Source: Berberis thunbergii (lineage: Eukaryota > Streptophyta > Magnoliopsida > Ranunculales > Berberidaceae). From it: a DNA stretch of 64,000 bases. Position 1 is the stretch's first letter; each line of letters opens with the position of its first letter. The notes beneath the pieces are model-generated. The model was given only the letters and a program-made list of their open reading frames with translations. It did not search any database and had not been told where the DNA came from. This document shows, piece after piece, positions 1-12,249 of this stretch. The position numbers and the translations under genes were made by a program. The stretch covers positions 1 to 64,000 of the forward strand of contig QNQO01002072.1 in NCBI GenBank assembly GCA_003290165.1, given 5' to 3'.

Positions 1-2001
1 GTGGAACGACATGGCACACTAAGCCTTCTCTAGGCTAAAGGAAGCCATGGTAAACTTACCGGTCCTAGCCTTACCCAATTTTTCAAAGCTATTTGTCATC
101 GAGGCCGACGCTTCCGGGTCAGGGTTAGGGGCGGTATTGATGCAAGACCACCACCCTGTGGCCTACTTTAGTCAAGTCTTGGGAGCTCGGGCTAGGTTGA
201 AATCGGTTTATGAGCGGAGCTGATGGCCATAGTACTGGCAATTCAGAAATGGAGGCCATACCTCTTGGGTCTGCGATTTCTGGTTCGCACCGATCAAAAA
301 AGCCTGAAATATTTGTTGGAACAACGCTTAGTGGCGGAAGAACACCAGTGTTGGCTTTCTAAATTGTTGGGCTACCAATTTGACATTGAATATCGGCCGG
401 GCATCGAGAATAAAGCAGCTGATGCGTTTGTCCCGCCAGCCCACAATTATAAGTGCCGCCACTTTATCAACCTCCTGGGTCACCAATTTAGGGGAGTTCC
501 TAAGTGAAATACAACAGGATGCCATATTAGGCCCTATTTACGCCAAATTAATGGCAGGACAGGAGGGACCAACAGGGGTACCAGCTGGTGCATGAGCGCT
601 TGGTATATCAGGGCCGACTGGTCATTCCATCTTCCTCGCCCTTGGTTGCAAAATTATTAGAAGCTTATGATGATAGCCCAGTAGGCGGCCACTCAGGGGT
701 GCTAAAGACTTATCTCCGCCTTTCACAAGATGTATACTGGGTGGGCATGAAAAAACGAGTTCAGTCATATGTGGCCAATTGTGGCGTTTGCCAACGCAAT
801 AAAACGATGGCCTTATCTTCGGCAGGCTTACTTCAGCCCCTACCAATTCCGGATCAGGTTTGGGATGATTTATCCATGGACTTTATTGAGGGCCTGCCCA
901 CATCAGAGGGTTATTCTTGCATTTTGGTGGTAGTAGACAGATTGAGCAAATATGGGCATTTCCTACCCCTCAAGTATCCTTTCACAGCTCCAGGAGTGGC
1001 GACCTTATTTATCAAGGAGGTGGTCCGCTTACATGGTTTCCCCAAATCCATTGTGTCCGATCGCGATAAGGTCTTCATGAGCCATTTCTGGGCATAATTG
1101 TTCAAACTACACGGCACGACTCTCAAACTTAGTACTGCATACCATCCTCAAACAGATGGACAAACCGAGGTCGTTAATAGGAGCATTGAAACATACTTAA
1201 GGTGCTTCACCGGGGTATACCACGGAAATGGAGTCAGTATTTACCTTGGGCTGAATTTTGGTACAACACATCCTTCCATACAGCCACCAACACCACTCCT
1301 TTCCAGGTGGTATACAATCGACCTCCTCCCCCCTTGCTCTGTCTGGAGGGGCACTCCACCACTAACTCAGTGGTAGAGTTGCAATTACGGACCACAATGC
1401 TTTATTGGAGGAATTAAAACAACACTTGCTGCAGGCTCAAAACCTGATGCGTAAGTCAGCCGATCGCCATCGCCATCGCCGGGATGTTGTTTTTGCTGTG
1501 GGTGATTCGGTTTATGTGAGGCTCAAACCCTATAGGCAACGCTCGTTGGCCCGTTGACCCAATGAGAAGCTGGCCCCAAGGTATTTTGGTCCTTACAAGG
1601 TAATAGCACGCATTGGCGAGGTCGCATACAAGTTGGACTTATCTGCCACCACAATCCACCCCGTCTTCCATGTCTCCATGTTACGGCAGGCCTTGGGTCG
1701 AGAGTGCGTGCCTCAACAGCTCCCTTATCTGTTATCTGATGAGTTGGAATGGCATGTTGAACCAGTGGAGGTATTGAACTTGTGCTACAATTCCCAGGGT
1801 CTATTGGAGGTGCTTATCAAATGGAAAGATCTTCCTGATGTTGAATCCACTTGGGAGGAATTCGATCTAATTCACACACAATTTCCGACCTTCCACCTTG
1901 AGGACAAGGTGAAAGCTCATGGGGAGAGTATTGATAGGCCCCAAATCAAATACACTTGTGCAAGAAGGAAGAAGAATCAGGGGACTACTAGCATTCACTA
2001 G
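1..2001 (+). pseudogene. gypsy pol: RT end, RNase H, integrase, chromodomain (broken)
   Basis: Translating three frames in turn gives a continuous pol. The RT thumb and RNase H start carry IEADASGSGLGAVLMQ. A missing base near 216 breaks the conserved YERELMAI stretch, and RNase H continues with [13 protein letters not shown] and [14 protein letters not shown]. More frame changes lie near 430, 585 and 1205. The integrase has an H-H-C-C zinc region (GGHSG, CGVCQRNK), the core aspartates in DFIEGLP and IVSDRDKVF, and the Glu after [11 protein letters not shown]. An in-frame stop at 1095-1097 interrupts it. A chromodomain-like end (IKWKDLPDVESTWEEFDLI) closes the frame at 2001. No active enzyme is expected. 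Confidence 0.9.
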
Positions 2002-2039
2002 AAGGGAAAGATCAGGGGACTACTAGTATTCACTAAAAG

Positions 2040-2309
2040 GGAATAGAAGGCTGAGGTGTCCAGGCTGTTAGCTGAGTTGTTGGGTTGTTATTGTAGGAGT
2101 AGTAGCTATAAAAAGGGAAGGAATGGGAGTAGGGAAAGCTTGAGAGGAAAAATATTGTAATAGAGTGGAGAGACCAGGCTCTCCCAAATCCTGGATTATC
2201 TCCTATTGTTAATACAATTTGCTTCTTTCTAATTCTCCTATTAGCATCCTGTTCTACTTAGAAACTTAGTGGGTTTACTAATTACAATTTTCATCTCATG
2301 TTCCTATCA
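2040..2309 (+). repeat. probable 3' LTR of the gypsy element
   Basis: Non-coding DNA right after pol, with a purine-rich lead-in, a TATA-like box near 2108, poly(A)-type signals downstream and a CA terminus at 2309. The left boundary is uncertain, and no second LTR is in the window to compare. Confidence 0.45.
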
Positions 2310-2775
2310 GTGGATTGTGATGCCCTTGTGTGTGTGGACCTGAGGGGAAGAGTGCGGGAGAAGCCCAAGAGTCCATGGATCCCAAGAGGGTTGGCAAGTT
2401 ACAAATGAGAGATTATAATCTCACATTGCTTTGGTAAGGGAGGGTGATATACTATATATGTAATTATTTGGATCTATAAAGTACTACGCGTTATAAAATC
2501 GTATGAGCCTTGGAGCTTAACCCAGCCAAAAGTGTGCCAACGAGGACATTGGGCTCCCCAGGGGCGTGGACTGGGATACCCTTGTGTGGGAGGACCTGAG
2601 GAGGGGAGGGTGAGGGAGAAGCCCAAGAGGGTTGGCAATCTACAAAGGGGAGATCATAGTCCCACATTGTCTGGTAAAGCCGTTGGAGAGGGTGATGTAC
2701 TATATATGTAAGAGTTTGGATCTACAAAATACTACGCATTTTAAAGCCGTGCGGGCCTTGGACTCAAAGCGGATA
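2310..2775. repeat. two direct copies of a ~230-bp unclassified repeat
   Basis: Units at about 2310-2530 and 2563-2772 share cccttgtgtg, gaggacctgag-type, agaagcccaagagggttggc, cccacattg, tactatatatg, tttggatcta and actacgc blocks in the same order. A TATA-like element in each unit suggests LTRs of a small non-autonomous element or two solo LTRs. Family not recognised. Confidence 0.55.
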
Positions 2776-3349
2776 ATATAGTATTCTGTGGATCAGGTTG
2801 ACAAAAATTTCTGGTTAAGGAAAATAGATTTACTCCTGATTCAACACCACCTTGCTTACTGACGTATCTACTTGAGTAAGCATCGTGATTCATATCTAAG
2901 CATCATGGTACAGGTTCAGGATGAAGAGCCCTAACCATAGTGATATAATTCAAGATGATACCTTGTGTGAATTTAACTCACACTAGGACATACCTAATAC
3001 TATCTATTCTAAGCCAAAGTGCAGACAACCAATCTCAGCCAATCTCAAATGTTGACATCTCTGCATCTCCTATAATTCCAGTGTTGAAAAGAATTAGAGT
3101 ATCATTCATATTGTATTTAAAAAAATATTGAGATCAAATCATCCATACATAAATAGACGGGAAAATAACCTTCACTTTATTCGACTCAAATATTCTGTTT
3201 GTTTCTTGCAAGCTGCCACAATCAAGGCAATAATGGATGGATCATCGTGCGTCTAAGCTGATCTGCCATGTTCTTACTTTAACTAGTGTGATTAGTAGTT
3301 TTCTCACTCTCTTTACACATGTTCTTTTGTTTTGTTTTTTATCCTAAAG

Positions 3350-6300
3350 AGGACAGGAATAATTTGGAGAAGTTAACTTTAGCAGTCCTTTCACATCTGC
3401 CAACTGCAGTACTATACGTGCATGACTTATCAGGAGAATGCGGCACGTCACCTTCCGATCAGGTATTAATGTTCTTTTTCATTTTGTTTATTTATTTATT
3501 AATTTTCACTATCTTTTTCATGAATGCTTTGATGACAATGATCTAGTGTGCAGTTTTTTTCTTTTTTCTTTTGAGTGTTTGCATAGTAGTAGTGCAGGAG
3601 TGTACAGGTAGTCAATCTCTAAGGTGGGCATACCATGTAACCAGGGTCTCTATTCAAGTAAACAATCTATCAAATGACCAAGCCATAGTAGGAAACCTTG
3701 CAGGGTACCTCGTTTATCCCTTTTATTCAATCAAGACAGATTTTATTAATGATTAGAGATTATGTCCAAACTGAGAGAGAACTTCACTAAGGACAGAAAG
3801 AAGACAAGCCAGAGCTTGATTACAAGAATACTAAGGTATCCCAATTTATCGTGAAATTATCAAAATGAAGGCTCTCACCCGTTCAAGCTAGAGCCAATGT
3901 TATTTGGAGGATGAGATGTTCAACTGTTTCTGTGAAGATCCTATTGTTTCACTCTTTCAAAATCACTCTTTCAAAATCCACCCAGGTAGAATGAATTGTA
4001 TGATTGTATCCCATAACCATAACCCGAATCGATTACAATCACTTTGCTCCAGCTGAATGAAAACATCGGTACCAACATAAGTTGGAACATCTAATTTAAT
4101 ATCCCCATGTTATACACATTCCAAACAACAAACAAAAGGATCCAACGTAGCTGGTGATACAAAAAATGCGCTCCTGCTTGCATCATCTCTTCCAAATTCA
4201 TGTTCCAATTATTTCGTGTCATTTTGTACTTAAGACTTTCGCATTTTATTTATGTCATAAGTGATCCTCATGATGAATTCGTACCCTTTAATTGGGAGGA
4301 CGAAGTGCTTTGTAAAAGTACATGTTTTGTAAAAGTCCCTGTAGTAGTCATAAATTTTGTTTGACATCCACAACTCCCCGAATCTGAAAACAATTTATCT
4401 CCCTGTTTAAGCTCACTACATGATTTCTAACGGATAGCTTTATGTTCTTCTTGACGAACCAAAATGGTAGCAATCTGCACTGAGATGTCAGCAATAGTTT
4501 TTTCCTAGTGTTCCATCCTTGTTGTAGACTCGTTTCCTTTTGCGGAATCTTCTCCAAGAATTTTCGACTCTGATGCCAAAATTTGATGGGTTCAACAAAA
4601 GCAAAGCACACAAATACGTGAAACTTGATTGTCAAAGTTATAAATCTACATAAAAATTATCTAATCTGAAAAACTGAGTATTACATAAGCCTTATTTATA
4701 AAAACAAATACTTGAAAAGAAAGCAACCTAGTCCTAATCCGAAAGGGAAACCCTTGAAAAAGAAATCCCTAAATTCCTAATACTAATTGAAATCAAAGCC
4801 CTAATTCTATTTGGGGTCCAAGCCCACTCAAGGAAATTCAATAATTATTGATACTCCTAATCACCATCACCATGTCTTTTCTTTTGGGAGAAGATAGTTC
4901 AACGTTTTTCAACTTCTTAACAACATCGCTAAGGTAGACCAACCAACACCAAACATCTTGCAAAAATGCTTATGTACCTTGTAGACGCATCCATAATGCA
5001 TTAAGGATAAATTAATCTTCTTTATCAAATTCACAAAAACTACATCCTTTCACTATCCATACCCTATGAGCCAACTCTACGTGTTGGATAGTAGCTTGTT
5101 CCACACAACCATCCACATGAAAAATGATATCCTCGAAGGTAATCTATTTTTCTACACCAACTCAGTTGAAAAATCTTTGATTACTCGAGGCAAGTTATCC
5201 ATGGCCAACCTCGAAACGTATGCACCAGCTGAGAAATTTCTTTCCTTATCCTCAATCCACATGAAAAATGATATCCTTAAAGGAAATCCATTTTTCTACA
5301 CCAATTTAATTAAAAAATCTTGAATTGTTCCCAGGCTCGGCCATAGGCATGTGTAGCAAGGCCGACTGCTCAGGGCTCAACTTAACAAGAGGCCCCAAAA
5401 TTTCTCGGAGAGATGATCTCGTAGATATGGATAAGTCTGAAAAAATCAAGGGTTGGGCATTATCTTGTCAAATATGAAGAAGTTTGAGGACAATCAATGA
5501 ATGAGACATGATCAAGCAGATGAGGATAAGTCTGATTGATGGAGATAAATTTGTGGATTATTTATGGTTGGGAAATGATTTAGTTGATATATAGGTGGTT
5601 GAAAACACTCTACCTAATAGGCTGAATAGGTAGGGTGCTCTAGGATTTAGATACAAGGCCCTCTAGGATTTTGAACTAGAAAACAAGATGGCTTTTTGAA
5701 GTGCGGCAAATTGTAATAAAATTTGTGAATGTATGTTGTTCCTATGTATATGTATTATATTTCATGTTCGATATATCTTTAAATAACATTTTGATTACGT
5801 ATGAGAGGGCCCATGTTTAGTTTTCGCACAGGCCCTAAAAGCCTCAGGACTGACATTGACTACTTCTCAAGATAAATTATCCATGGCCAACCTCGAAAAG
5901 TACGCACCAACTGAGAAATTTCTTTCCTTATCCCCCTTCCACACCCATCTCCTCTTTTTTATCCAAAGTAACACTCCCCGGTGCATTCGACAAAAAAACA
6001 ACTCCACCTTACCCACTGAAAAGCATTCCATCATGGAGATCTATCAACTTTCCAACCAAAATTAGCCACTCGACCCTGCTTCTTCTCACTCATATATTGT
6101 TGGTTTCTGGTATATGCCTAACTTAGCGCCATCAGTTTCAAGGATCCCATTTGACATTGGGGGATCTTTATTTTTATTGTGAGAGGTGTAGGGATGACAA
6201 AATAGGATTTTCTTTTATCCATCTAGTAGTTTATTTGTTTTTATAGGCCTCCTTAACCTATACTTCCATATTCTGGATATTCATTTATATGTTAACACAG

Positions 6301-9300
6301 TTTATTAAAAAAAATTAGAAAGCTGATCATCGTAGAGCGCCAGTATAGAGTTTCGAATACATAGATCCACTCCAGCTCTAGCAAGAGTGTCTTGAACTTT
6401 AACATTGGATTTTCAGAATGGCCAAGTCAGTGAAAGCTTTGGTTTCTAATAGCTAAATTGAATGTTGCATCCATTTCATCAATATTTCAAGACATGGTTG
6501 ATACTATCTCTGGCCCTGGATATCATATTACTTCTGGTCATTTTCTCGAAACTGCATTTTCTCACAGCTTTGCTGACCATGGATATCAGATGTAAAGCTT
6601 CCCCAAAATATATCCAACTCTATTCTGATTACTTGATAAATTTACTGAATTTGTGCAGTTCATCACTTACAAAGAGGTAAAAGAGAGGTTCAGTGGCCAT
6701 CTTTGGCTTGATGTTGTCTCTAAATGTGACCTGTTGCAAGAGGCACCAGTTCTCTTCGTTACAGAAGACGCCAATGCAGATCAGCTTGAGATGACGAGGT
6801 ACAGGAAAGAGGGACCTGATGGATCCATCTGTGTATCAGTTAAGAGTGAGATCGGAATTGATGAGGTAGTCCAAAATCATATAGTTTTCTTTTACATTTA
6901 TGTTCTTGATAATGGTTGGACGTAGCCTTAGATTCTAGCTTGATAACTGGTTTGCAAGACACTGAGCATTTCATGATAGGGATGCCCAATGAATTGGATG
7001 TCTAATCCTCCAAAATTTTTAGAGAAAGTGGGAAATAAAACAAGAGGAGACCAAAACTTCTCATGATCTTTTCTTACTTAATAAGGGATATAGACTTTAG
7101 GTCCTATGATATACACCAGACTACCAGCCTAAAATTTATTTTCTATATGTGACCAATTTTATAGTTTAGGTACCAAGACCATGTTGATTGGGACTAGATT
7201 GTTACTTCAATAAAATGATGTTTGGAAAAATGAAAAATAATTTAACTCTGGTTTTAACCACTTGGCTGAGTGACAGACATTTGGACACTCTGCAAGTCAA
7301 TCAAAATGTTGTTAATGAATAAAATATTATAAATAAAATCTTAAATCACACAAACTCAGAAAAAAAATTATATATATATATATAAACCATCAGAAAGTAT
7401 GTTATATACCAAATTTTACTCGATGCCAAACCACCATACCACCGACAGCTACCACCCCCTCCCTTCTCCTTTACTTGTCTTCCACCTGTAGCCACCGTCG
7501 GCAACCACAAATGACTAACACCCTTCTCTTCTTCCCTTCATCCCTAGCCCCCAAGGACCACCTCCACAACAATGACGTGCTTCACCTGTCACCTGCCACT
7601 TTTTAACTTTTGCCTTAAATGCAATTCCATCGGCCTGTGTTTCCACCCCTGTTGCTTTTGTGCGCATGACAGCTCTCAATCACTTCTCTCCTCAATGCCC
7701 TTCCACAACTCTCAGCTCCATTAATGCTCACGTTCCTTCTCTCACTAAGCCCTTTAGCCCATCTCTTTTCAGCCCTAATGCAGCGCTTTCCATTCAGCTG
7801 CACCTAACCTTTCATCTGCTTCAGGCCCAGCCACATGTTCATCTCTCTATCACCTGGGACCAGAACCATCTTTCAATCTGTTACCTTCTTCCCCTCCTTT
7901 GGTCATGAGCCATCCTACCTCTTTTCATGTCATGTCTTGTACCACTGTCTAAATCTTCGATGGTGGATAAATCCTCTACTTTGGCTCTGCCTCGTGATCA
8001 TCACTTTCAGAGTCATGTTGTTGATAGTCTCATGAAAGATATTTTCCAGTTGGACCAGCTTCTCCCTACACCACAGACCACTCATTAATCCCATCCCTAA
8101 ACAAATTGAGAGATTCTCCTTAAGATGGGAGAAATTCAGCTTCATTCCTAGCTGTGAAACTCTCCACATTCTTCTTCATGGGCCAAACGAGCAGGGAAAA
8201 TTGAGAGATTCGCAATGGTTCTCTTTCTGCGGCACAATATTATCACTAGATCCTCTAATAATCAAAGTACAAATTTATCCTCTAGAGTTACACAGTGCAA
8301 AAAATAATGTGATCCATCACCAAGGTCTCATCCTATATGTCAACACTCTCCGTCGAAGGGCAAGACACAATTTCCCACTCATCATTTTTTTTTCCATAAA
8401 GCCTTCCTTTACCATTGAAAATTCGACAAACCCCATTGAGGGTCCAAACTGTTGCATGGCGAAGACAACCTCAAGCTGCATGCGCTAGTGATCGGTGGTG
8501 CTCTGATCAGGTCCGGTGGGGGCATTGGTCATAACCGACCATTCAATTCAGCTGGTCCAATTGGTCCAACTGGTCAACCTCCTTCTCATTGTCGTGCGAG
8601 TAACCCCTAGGACTCTTTTCACGCCAACCTTTCTCTGTTCATTATCCTCTTCTTGTTCATGCTTGTTTCAACACTAGTGTTGAATCCTTCCCGAAGTGGG
8701 ATTGCACTGATACCAGATAAAGGCACATTATAGCAGTGGAAACAACAATGTAAACGGTTTGTCCTTTTTTTTGTTAAAACATACCAGCTATTAATATTAA
8801 TTAAATACGATTACAAAAAGGGATCCAGCACTAGTCGCTAAGTCATGTGCTTCGTGATTGAGGTCCCTAGGAATAAAATTACAGTACCAATCAGAGTGAA
8901 TAAAAAGCAAAGTTTTAATATTACATATAATGGGTTGCCACATCCAGCCCATGTTTGTCTGACTATCCTCTGTGTTGGTCTGTAGGATGGAGTGAAGAGC
9001 ACCCGAGTCCTCGAGCAAAAAACCAGTCTTTCAGTGTCTTGCTTGAATCAGAAAAAGAGTTACTTCGGCTGCAAGACATTATACCATTGTACTATCATAA
9101 ACCTTTCCTAGGATCATATTAGCTATTCAAGCACAAACCCTACCCTAAGCATAAAAGGTTTGTCCTCAAGTACACCCTAATCTGAACAATGAAACTCCTA
9201 AACATTTTTTCTGAATATTGTCTTCTAATATGAGACAAGGTCAAGTACACCTCATATTGAACTAAACTAAACCACTTTTTAAGGTTGGGACAATTCACTA

Positions 9301-9655
9301 TCAGCACCCTTGATAGTGTCACAAGGACAGCGTGAAGCGGCATGGAGTAAAGCTGCAGGTAAAAGAGAAAACATTCTACCTAGGTGAACTAGACACAATA
9401 GTTTACCATGACCTCTGCTCCAAAACATGTATGTGCAATTAGTAAGACTCTACACCTCAAGTTTTTGGTGTGGTAGATACATTAGTAAAAGTAAATAAGT
9501 TTTACTATTTACATATGCACATTTCTTTTTTACATAATGTGCATCTGACATAGTTAAGTTGTCTTTGGTCTTTGCAGCTGAAGAGCAGAGTGCATGCCCT
9601 GCTTGCTGACCAGATGGCCAAGCTCAAAATTCAGAAGGACACTGAAGAGGAATAG
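3350..9655 (+). CDS. NOG1/Obg-type GTPase, last three exons
   Basis: Three exons join in frame. Exon 3350-3462 (starts after ctaaag, donor gtatta) encodes LPTAVLYVHDLSGECGTS. Exon 6659-6865 (after ttgtgcag, donor gtagtc) encodes TYKEVKERF and LWLDVVSKCDLL, the latter matching the G4 (NKxD-like) region of NOG1-type proteins. Exon 9578-9655 (after tttgcag) encodes a basic end, LLADQMAKLKIQKDTEEE, and a TAG stop. The sequence resembles the plant NOG1-related protein PDE318, a P-loop GTPase needed for chloroplast development; that assignment is from memory. The P-loop (G1) and G3 exons are not visible and should lie upstream of the window, beyond the gypsy insertion. Whether the gene is still expressed intact cannot be judged. 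Confidence 0.75.
4330..4870 (-). mobile_element. LTR-retrotransposon 5' end inside the GTPase intron
   Basis: On the minus strand an LTR-like stretch carries a TATA box (RC of cttatttataaaaac near 4690) and is followed at 4569-4579 by TGGCATCAGAG, one base from the tRNA-iMet primer-binding site. Beyond it are remnants of a gag start with frame breaks (EKTIADISVQIATILVRQE in one frame), a pattern seen in gypsy gag leaders. Outer LTR boundary not defined. Confidence 0.5.
5113..5945. repeat. ~150-bp tandem units interrupted by an insertion
   Basis: The segment around atccatggccaacctcgaaa and gagaaatttctttccttatc occurs at 5198-5255 and again at 5878-5935. The block atccacatgaaaaatgatatcc occurs at 5111 and 5255. 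The copies are direct. The middle unit is split by foreign DNA at about 5330-5850. Confidence 0.6.
5330..5852. mobile_element. DNA-transposon remnant (hAT-like ends)
   Basis: This stretch interrupts the tandem unit. Its ends are roughly complementary G/C-rich sequences: left aggctcggccataggc and cagggctcaac, right ggccctaaaagcctcagg. Such ends resemble degenerate hAT elements. No transposase frame remains and no clean target duplication is visible. Confidence 0.4.
7430..8790 (-). mobile_element. degenerate LTR-retrotransposon 5' region
   Basis: Within the second GTPase intron. The minus strand at about 8709-8722 reads TGGTATCAGTGC, close to the tRNA-iMet primer site. The following leader contains gag-like residues with stops (LVQLENIFHETINNMTLK near 8060). 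No full domain survives. Pyrimidine-rich DNA at 7430-7620 belongs to the same tract. Confidence 0.35.
8797..9018 (-). pseudogene. LINE-type RNase H (RVT_3-like) fragment
   Basis: A 73-codon frame ends with FIPRDLNHEAHDLATSAGSL, the typical C-terminal part of the RNase H-like domain of plant non-LTR elements and derived proteins (pattern R-x-x-N-x-x-A-H-x-L-A). Upstream residues are poorly conserved. It lies in the GTPase intron on the opposite strand. Too short to be functional. Confidence 0.65.
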
Positions 9656-10526
9656 AGGCACATGGAATGCTTTGATTTCAGAATTCTATTTATGATTGTG
9701 AGCTCAGCTGGTGGAAGTTCAAGTTGATTGGATGTTATGCAGTTTCAAAGGAGGCGCCTTGCATATCCACCTACCAACGCAACTGAAATAAACTAAACTC
9801 AAGTTCTCACCAATACCTAGGGTGCTGTCCGTGTTTCCTTCTTGGTGGTACTGTCTTCAATATCAAGTTAGTTTGTTCATCATAGAGCATCCACTGGTTT
9901 TGTATAATGCATTGATTACCCAAAAGGAACAACTACCCAAAGGACAGTGTAACTTAACAAGAATCGTGCTAACTCGGATTCGTAATTAGCTTATGATGCA
10001 ATAAGGTAATCAATTACAAAGGAACTTGTCAACTCTCCTCGATTACTAGCCAACCGTAGGGTTCCAGGACCATGTAATGAATACATCCGAGTTCAATCAA
10101 CATCTACTCAATTTCCAATCTCTATTTCAAAGTCTTCTGCAACTGAACATTGCATCCTTCAGAGTATCACAACTAATCAGCAAATGAACAGAATCCTTGA
10201 TAAAGCCCCAGTATTAGTGGGGTCTCTTGATCAAATTGGAATTTGCCAAGTCCAAATATGCATGCTGATGACAAGCACATAAGACTGCTATTTGGTTTTG
10301 ATTAATCACAAATCCCCTTAAGCTTGTTGCAGTATCGTGTAGCGGCCATGTACAATTAGTAATATGTCGAAGAGCTTTGCTAGGGGTTGAGGGAGGGAGC
10401 GAAGCACCCATCCCTCGACCCCTAGAATTTTTGGTCGAAGAAAGACACCTACAATCAGGATGTTACAGTAAATCACAGTTGATTGATGATAATGATTACA
10501 GTCAATCTAATAGCATTTTCCATCAA
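9656..10526. other. GTPase 3' UTR and unassigned intergenic DNA
   Basis: The first few hundred bases after the TAG at 9655 should hold the 3' UTR. No further coding pattern was recognised. A short palindrome at 10378-10424 is listed separately. Confidence 0.5.
10378..10424. repeat. short inverted repeat (hairpin)
   Basis: ctaggggttgaggga at the left pairs with tccctcgacccctag at the right around a loop of about 16 bases, with one G-T mismatch. It could be the core of a small foldback element. Confidence 0.55.
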
Positions 10527-10941
10527 TTAGTAGGTTTCAGGCAGCAGCATGGTTAGTTTGTTGCACATAATGAATTGAGTATAATCCAGATAATCTCCAT
10601 CGATAAAGAGAGCTCTGAACTTTCCTCCAACAACTTCCTCTCCATCTGAACTGTCAAACTAAAGACTGCTGTGTGTGGAGAGGCAGTACTCGATCACCTT
10701 AGGTCGCTATGATTTTGTCAGACAAAAGCTGGCAACTTTCTTGTGTAGACAACCGAAAATCTGCAATCTTACATCAATATCTATCTGGTCTATTATTTAA
10801 AAAAAATAGTAAAGAACAGTAATATACCTCAATCGCCAAGTTATTTGCAACAGTTCCAATGAGGAGGGGAGCAGCAATTGGCAAAACCCAAGTTGCCCAA
10901 ATTAGGATGTTAAAGAACCATCCAGAAAGTCTGATTAGGAA
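10527..10941 (-). CDS. two 3' exons of a plastid-type membrane protein
   Basis: Minus-strand exon 10828-10941 begins after ttgtag and ends GAG before gtatat. It encodes a hydrophobic helix with WATWVLPIAAPLLIGTVANN. Exon 10527-10658 begins after tctttag in matching phase 0 and runs FDSSDGEEVVGGKF, then ALFIDGDYLDYTQ, to a TAA at 10527-10529. The helix matches my memory of a conserved plant chloroplast protein whose N-terminal exon type occurs at 38823-39245 on the same strand. In that family the helix is usually followed by a cysteine-rich segment, which I do not see. So this is a diverged or alternative end, a separate paralog, or a fragment. Function unknown. Confidence 0.5.
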
Positions 10942-11570
10942 CTACAAATTTTGATATAATATGCTTCTAGGTGTTCCCTATATAGATTTTTATAATACTC
11001 TTTATTTGACGTATCTTTCATGAAAGGTTTGCACCATATGCTTTGAGGTATGGACTGCTTAAACGCCTCACATCATGCCTTAATGGTTAAATGAAAGTCC
11101 CATAATTTTTCATTTGATAGGACAAACAATCTTCAAATAGTTCCTTGCTTAGGGACCCTTTGCATCTCCTTGCATAGCTTAGCCTAGAAAAGAACAAATA
11201 TTTTATTAGGCTCATAATTTGACGTGGTTCATGTGGGTCTCATGTCAACCGTCCATGTAATACTCAACTGCTTTTTTGTTAAATTAGTTTCAATACATGT
11301 TTGGATTGTAATTAATGAGTTATCGAGACACATGGATGGTTGAGATAAGTCTCGCATACCCACAAATACAGAAGCCTCGTTCCTTAATTTTTTGCCTTGA
11401 AAATCCATGCACATGTACTCTTCATGTTTTGTTTTCATATGATGGACTTTTTCGATTGTCTTTAAAACTTTTGAAATGTCCTATAAGTATATGAAAACGA
11501 GCTTGGAAGTTTGCAAAGTGTTCACGCATTATTTCATAAAATTGTATTTGAAATAACATGTACATGAAGT
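10942..11570. other. unassigned AT-rich DNA
   Basis: No coding pattern, structural RNA or clear repeat boundary recognised. It could be intron of the minus-strand membrane-protein gene. Confidence 0.4.
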
Positions 11571-11577
11571 TTCAAAG

Positions 11578-12123
11578 TAGGGGTGGGCATCCCATCTCGG
11601 GATTGCCAACCTGATATTGTCCCGTCCCGATTTTTTCTAGTCCTTTTGAGATTGATCAAAACTACCCCGGTCCTGTCCCGATATAGAGTGGGATGAGATC
11701 GGGATGAAGATTTTCAATCTTACCCATCCTATCCCGAACTTATTTATTATGATTAATTTTATGAAACTACTTTTCTAAAGAAAAGTTTAGGATGTGTTGA
11801 AATTAAATCAAAACACTTACTATTTGAAAATATACTTGCTTGATTTGGTTCTCATTGTTTAGATAGAAACATCAATTTGGATATTTTAGGTTAAATAAAA
11901 CCCATGAAAATTTATGCTTTTGTATAAAATAAAGGCAAATGATGAGATGGAATTCTTCGTTTTTCTTTACCGGAGAACTATTTAGTACTTGCTCATCTCG
12001 TCCATTCTCGAACCTGTTTGGGATGAGACGAGGTCGGAATGAGGTCTATCTCGTTCCGATCCTGATTACGAACGAATGGAATGAGATAGGGATGATGTCC
12101 ATCTTGTCCCCTGCCCACTCCTA
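11578..12123. mobile_element. non-autonomous hAT element (546 bp)
   Basis: Terminal inverted repeats TAGGGGTGGGCA at the left and TGCCCACTCCTA at the right (one mismatch) are flanked by the direct repeat ttcaaag at 11571-11577 and 12124-12130. The duplicated target is 7 bp, or 8 bp with an end mismatch, as expected for hAT. The interior is rich in gggatgag-type words on both strands and has no transposase. Confidence 0.8.
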
Positions 12124-12249
12124 TTCAAAGTGTTCTAGAAATCATGTTTAACTTCATTTTTTAATAGCAAAATCAATTAGAAACATGTTTTAAGTGTTCA
12201 AAATCATAGATACAAGTTTTAGAAACTGTTGGAACATTTGGCTTTTTAA

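Larger units (their letters stand above)
1..2309 (+). mobile_element. Ty3/gypsy chromovirus remnant (3' half)
   Basis: The window opens inside a Ty3/gypsy LTR retrotransposon read on the plus strand. Order seen: end of reverse transcriptase, RNase H, zinc-binding integrase N-terminus, integrase core, chromodomain, then non-coding DNA with a TATA-like tataaaaagg and an end in cctatca that looks like a 3' LTR. Pol order RT-RNaseH-INT is diagnostic of Ty3/gypsy, and the C-terminal chromodomain of a plant chromovirus. The 5' part lies outside the window. Several frameshifts and a stop show it is dead. It sits just upstream of the GTPase exons and probably separates them from their 5' exons (inference). 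Confidence 0.9.

Noticed and set aside
2850..2890. possible G3-motif exon of the GTPase (FTPDSTPPCLL-like translation)
   Set aside because: Similarity to VTDTPGLL is weak, no matching splice sites, and the frame closes at once.
8201..8488. 95-codon plus-strand ORF
   Set aside because: Lies opposite a decayed retroelement leader; no recognisable domain.
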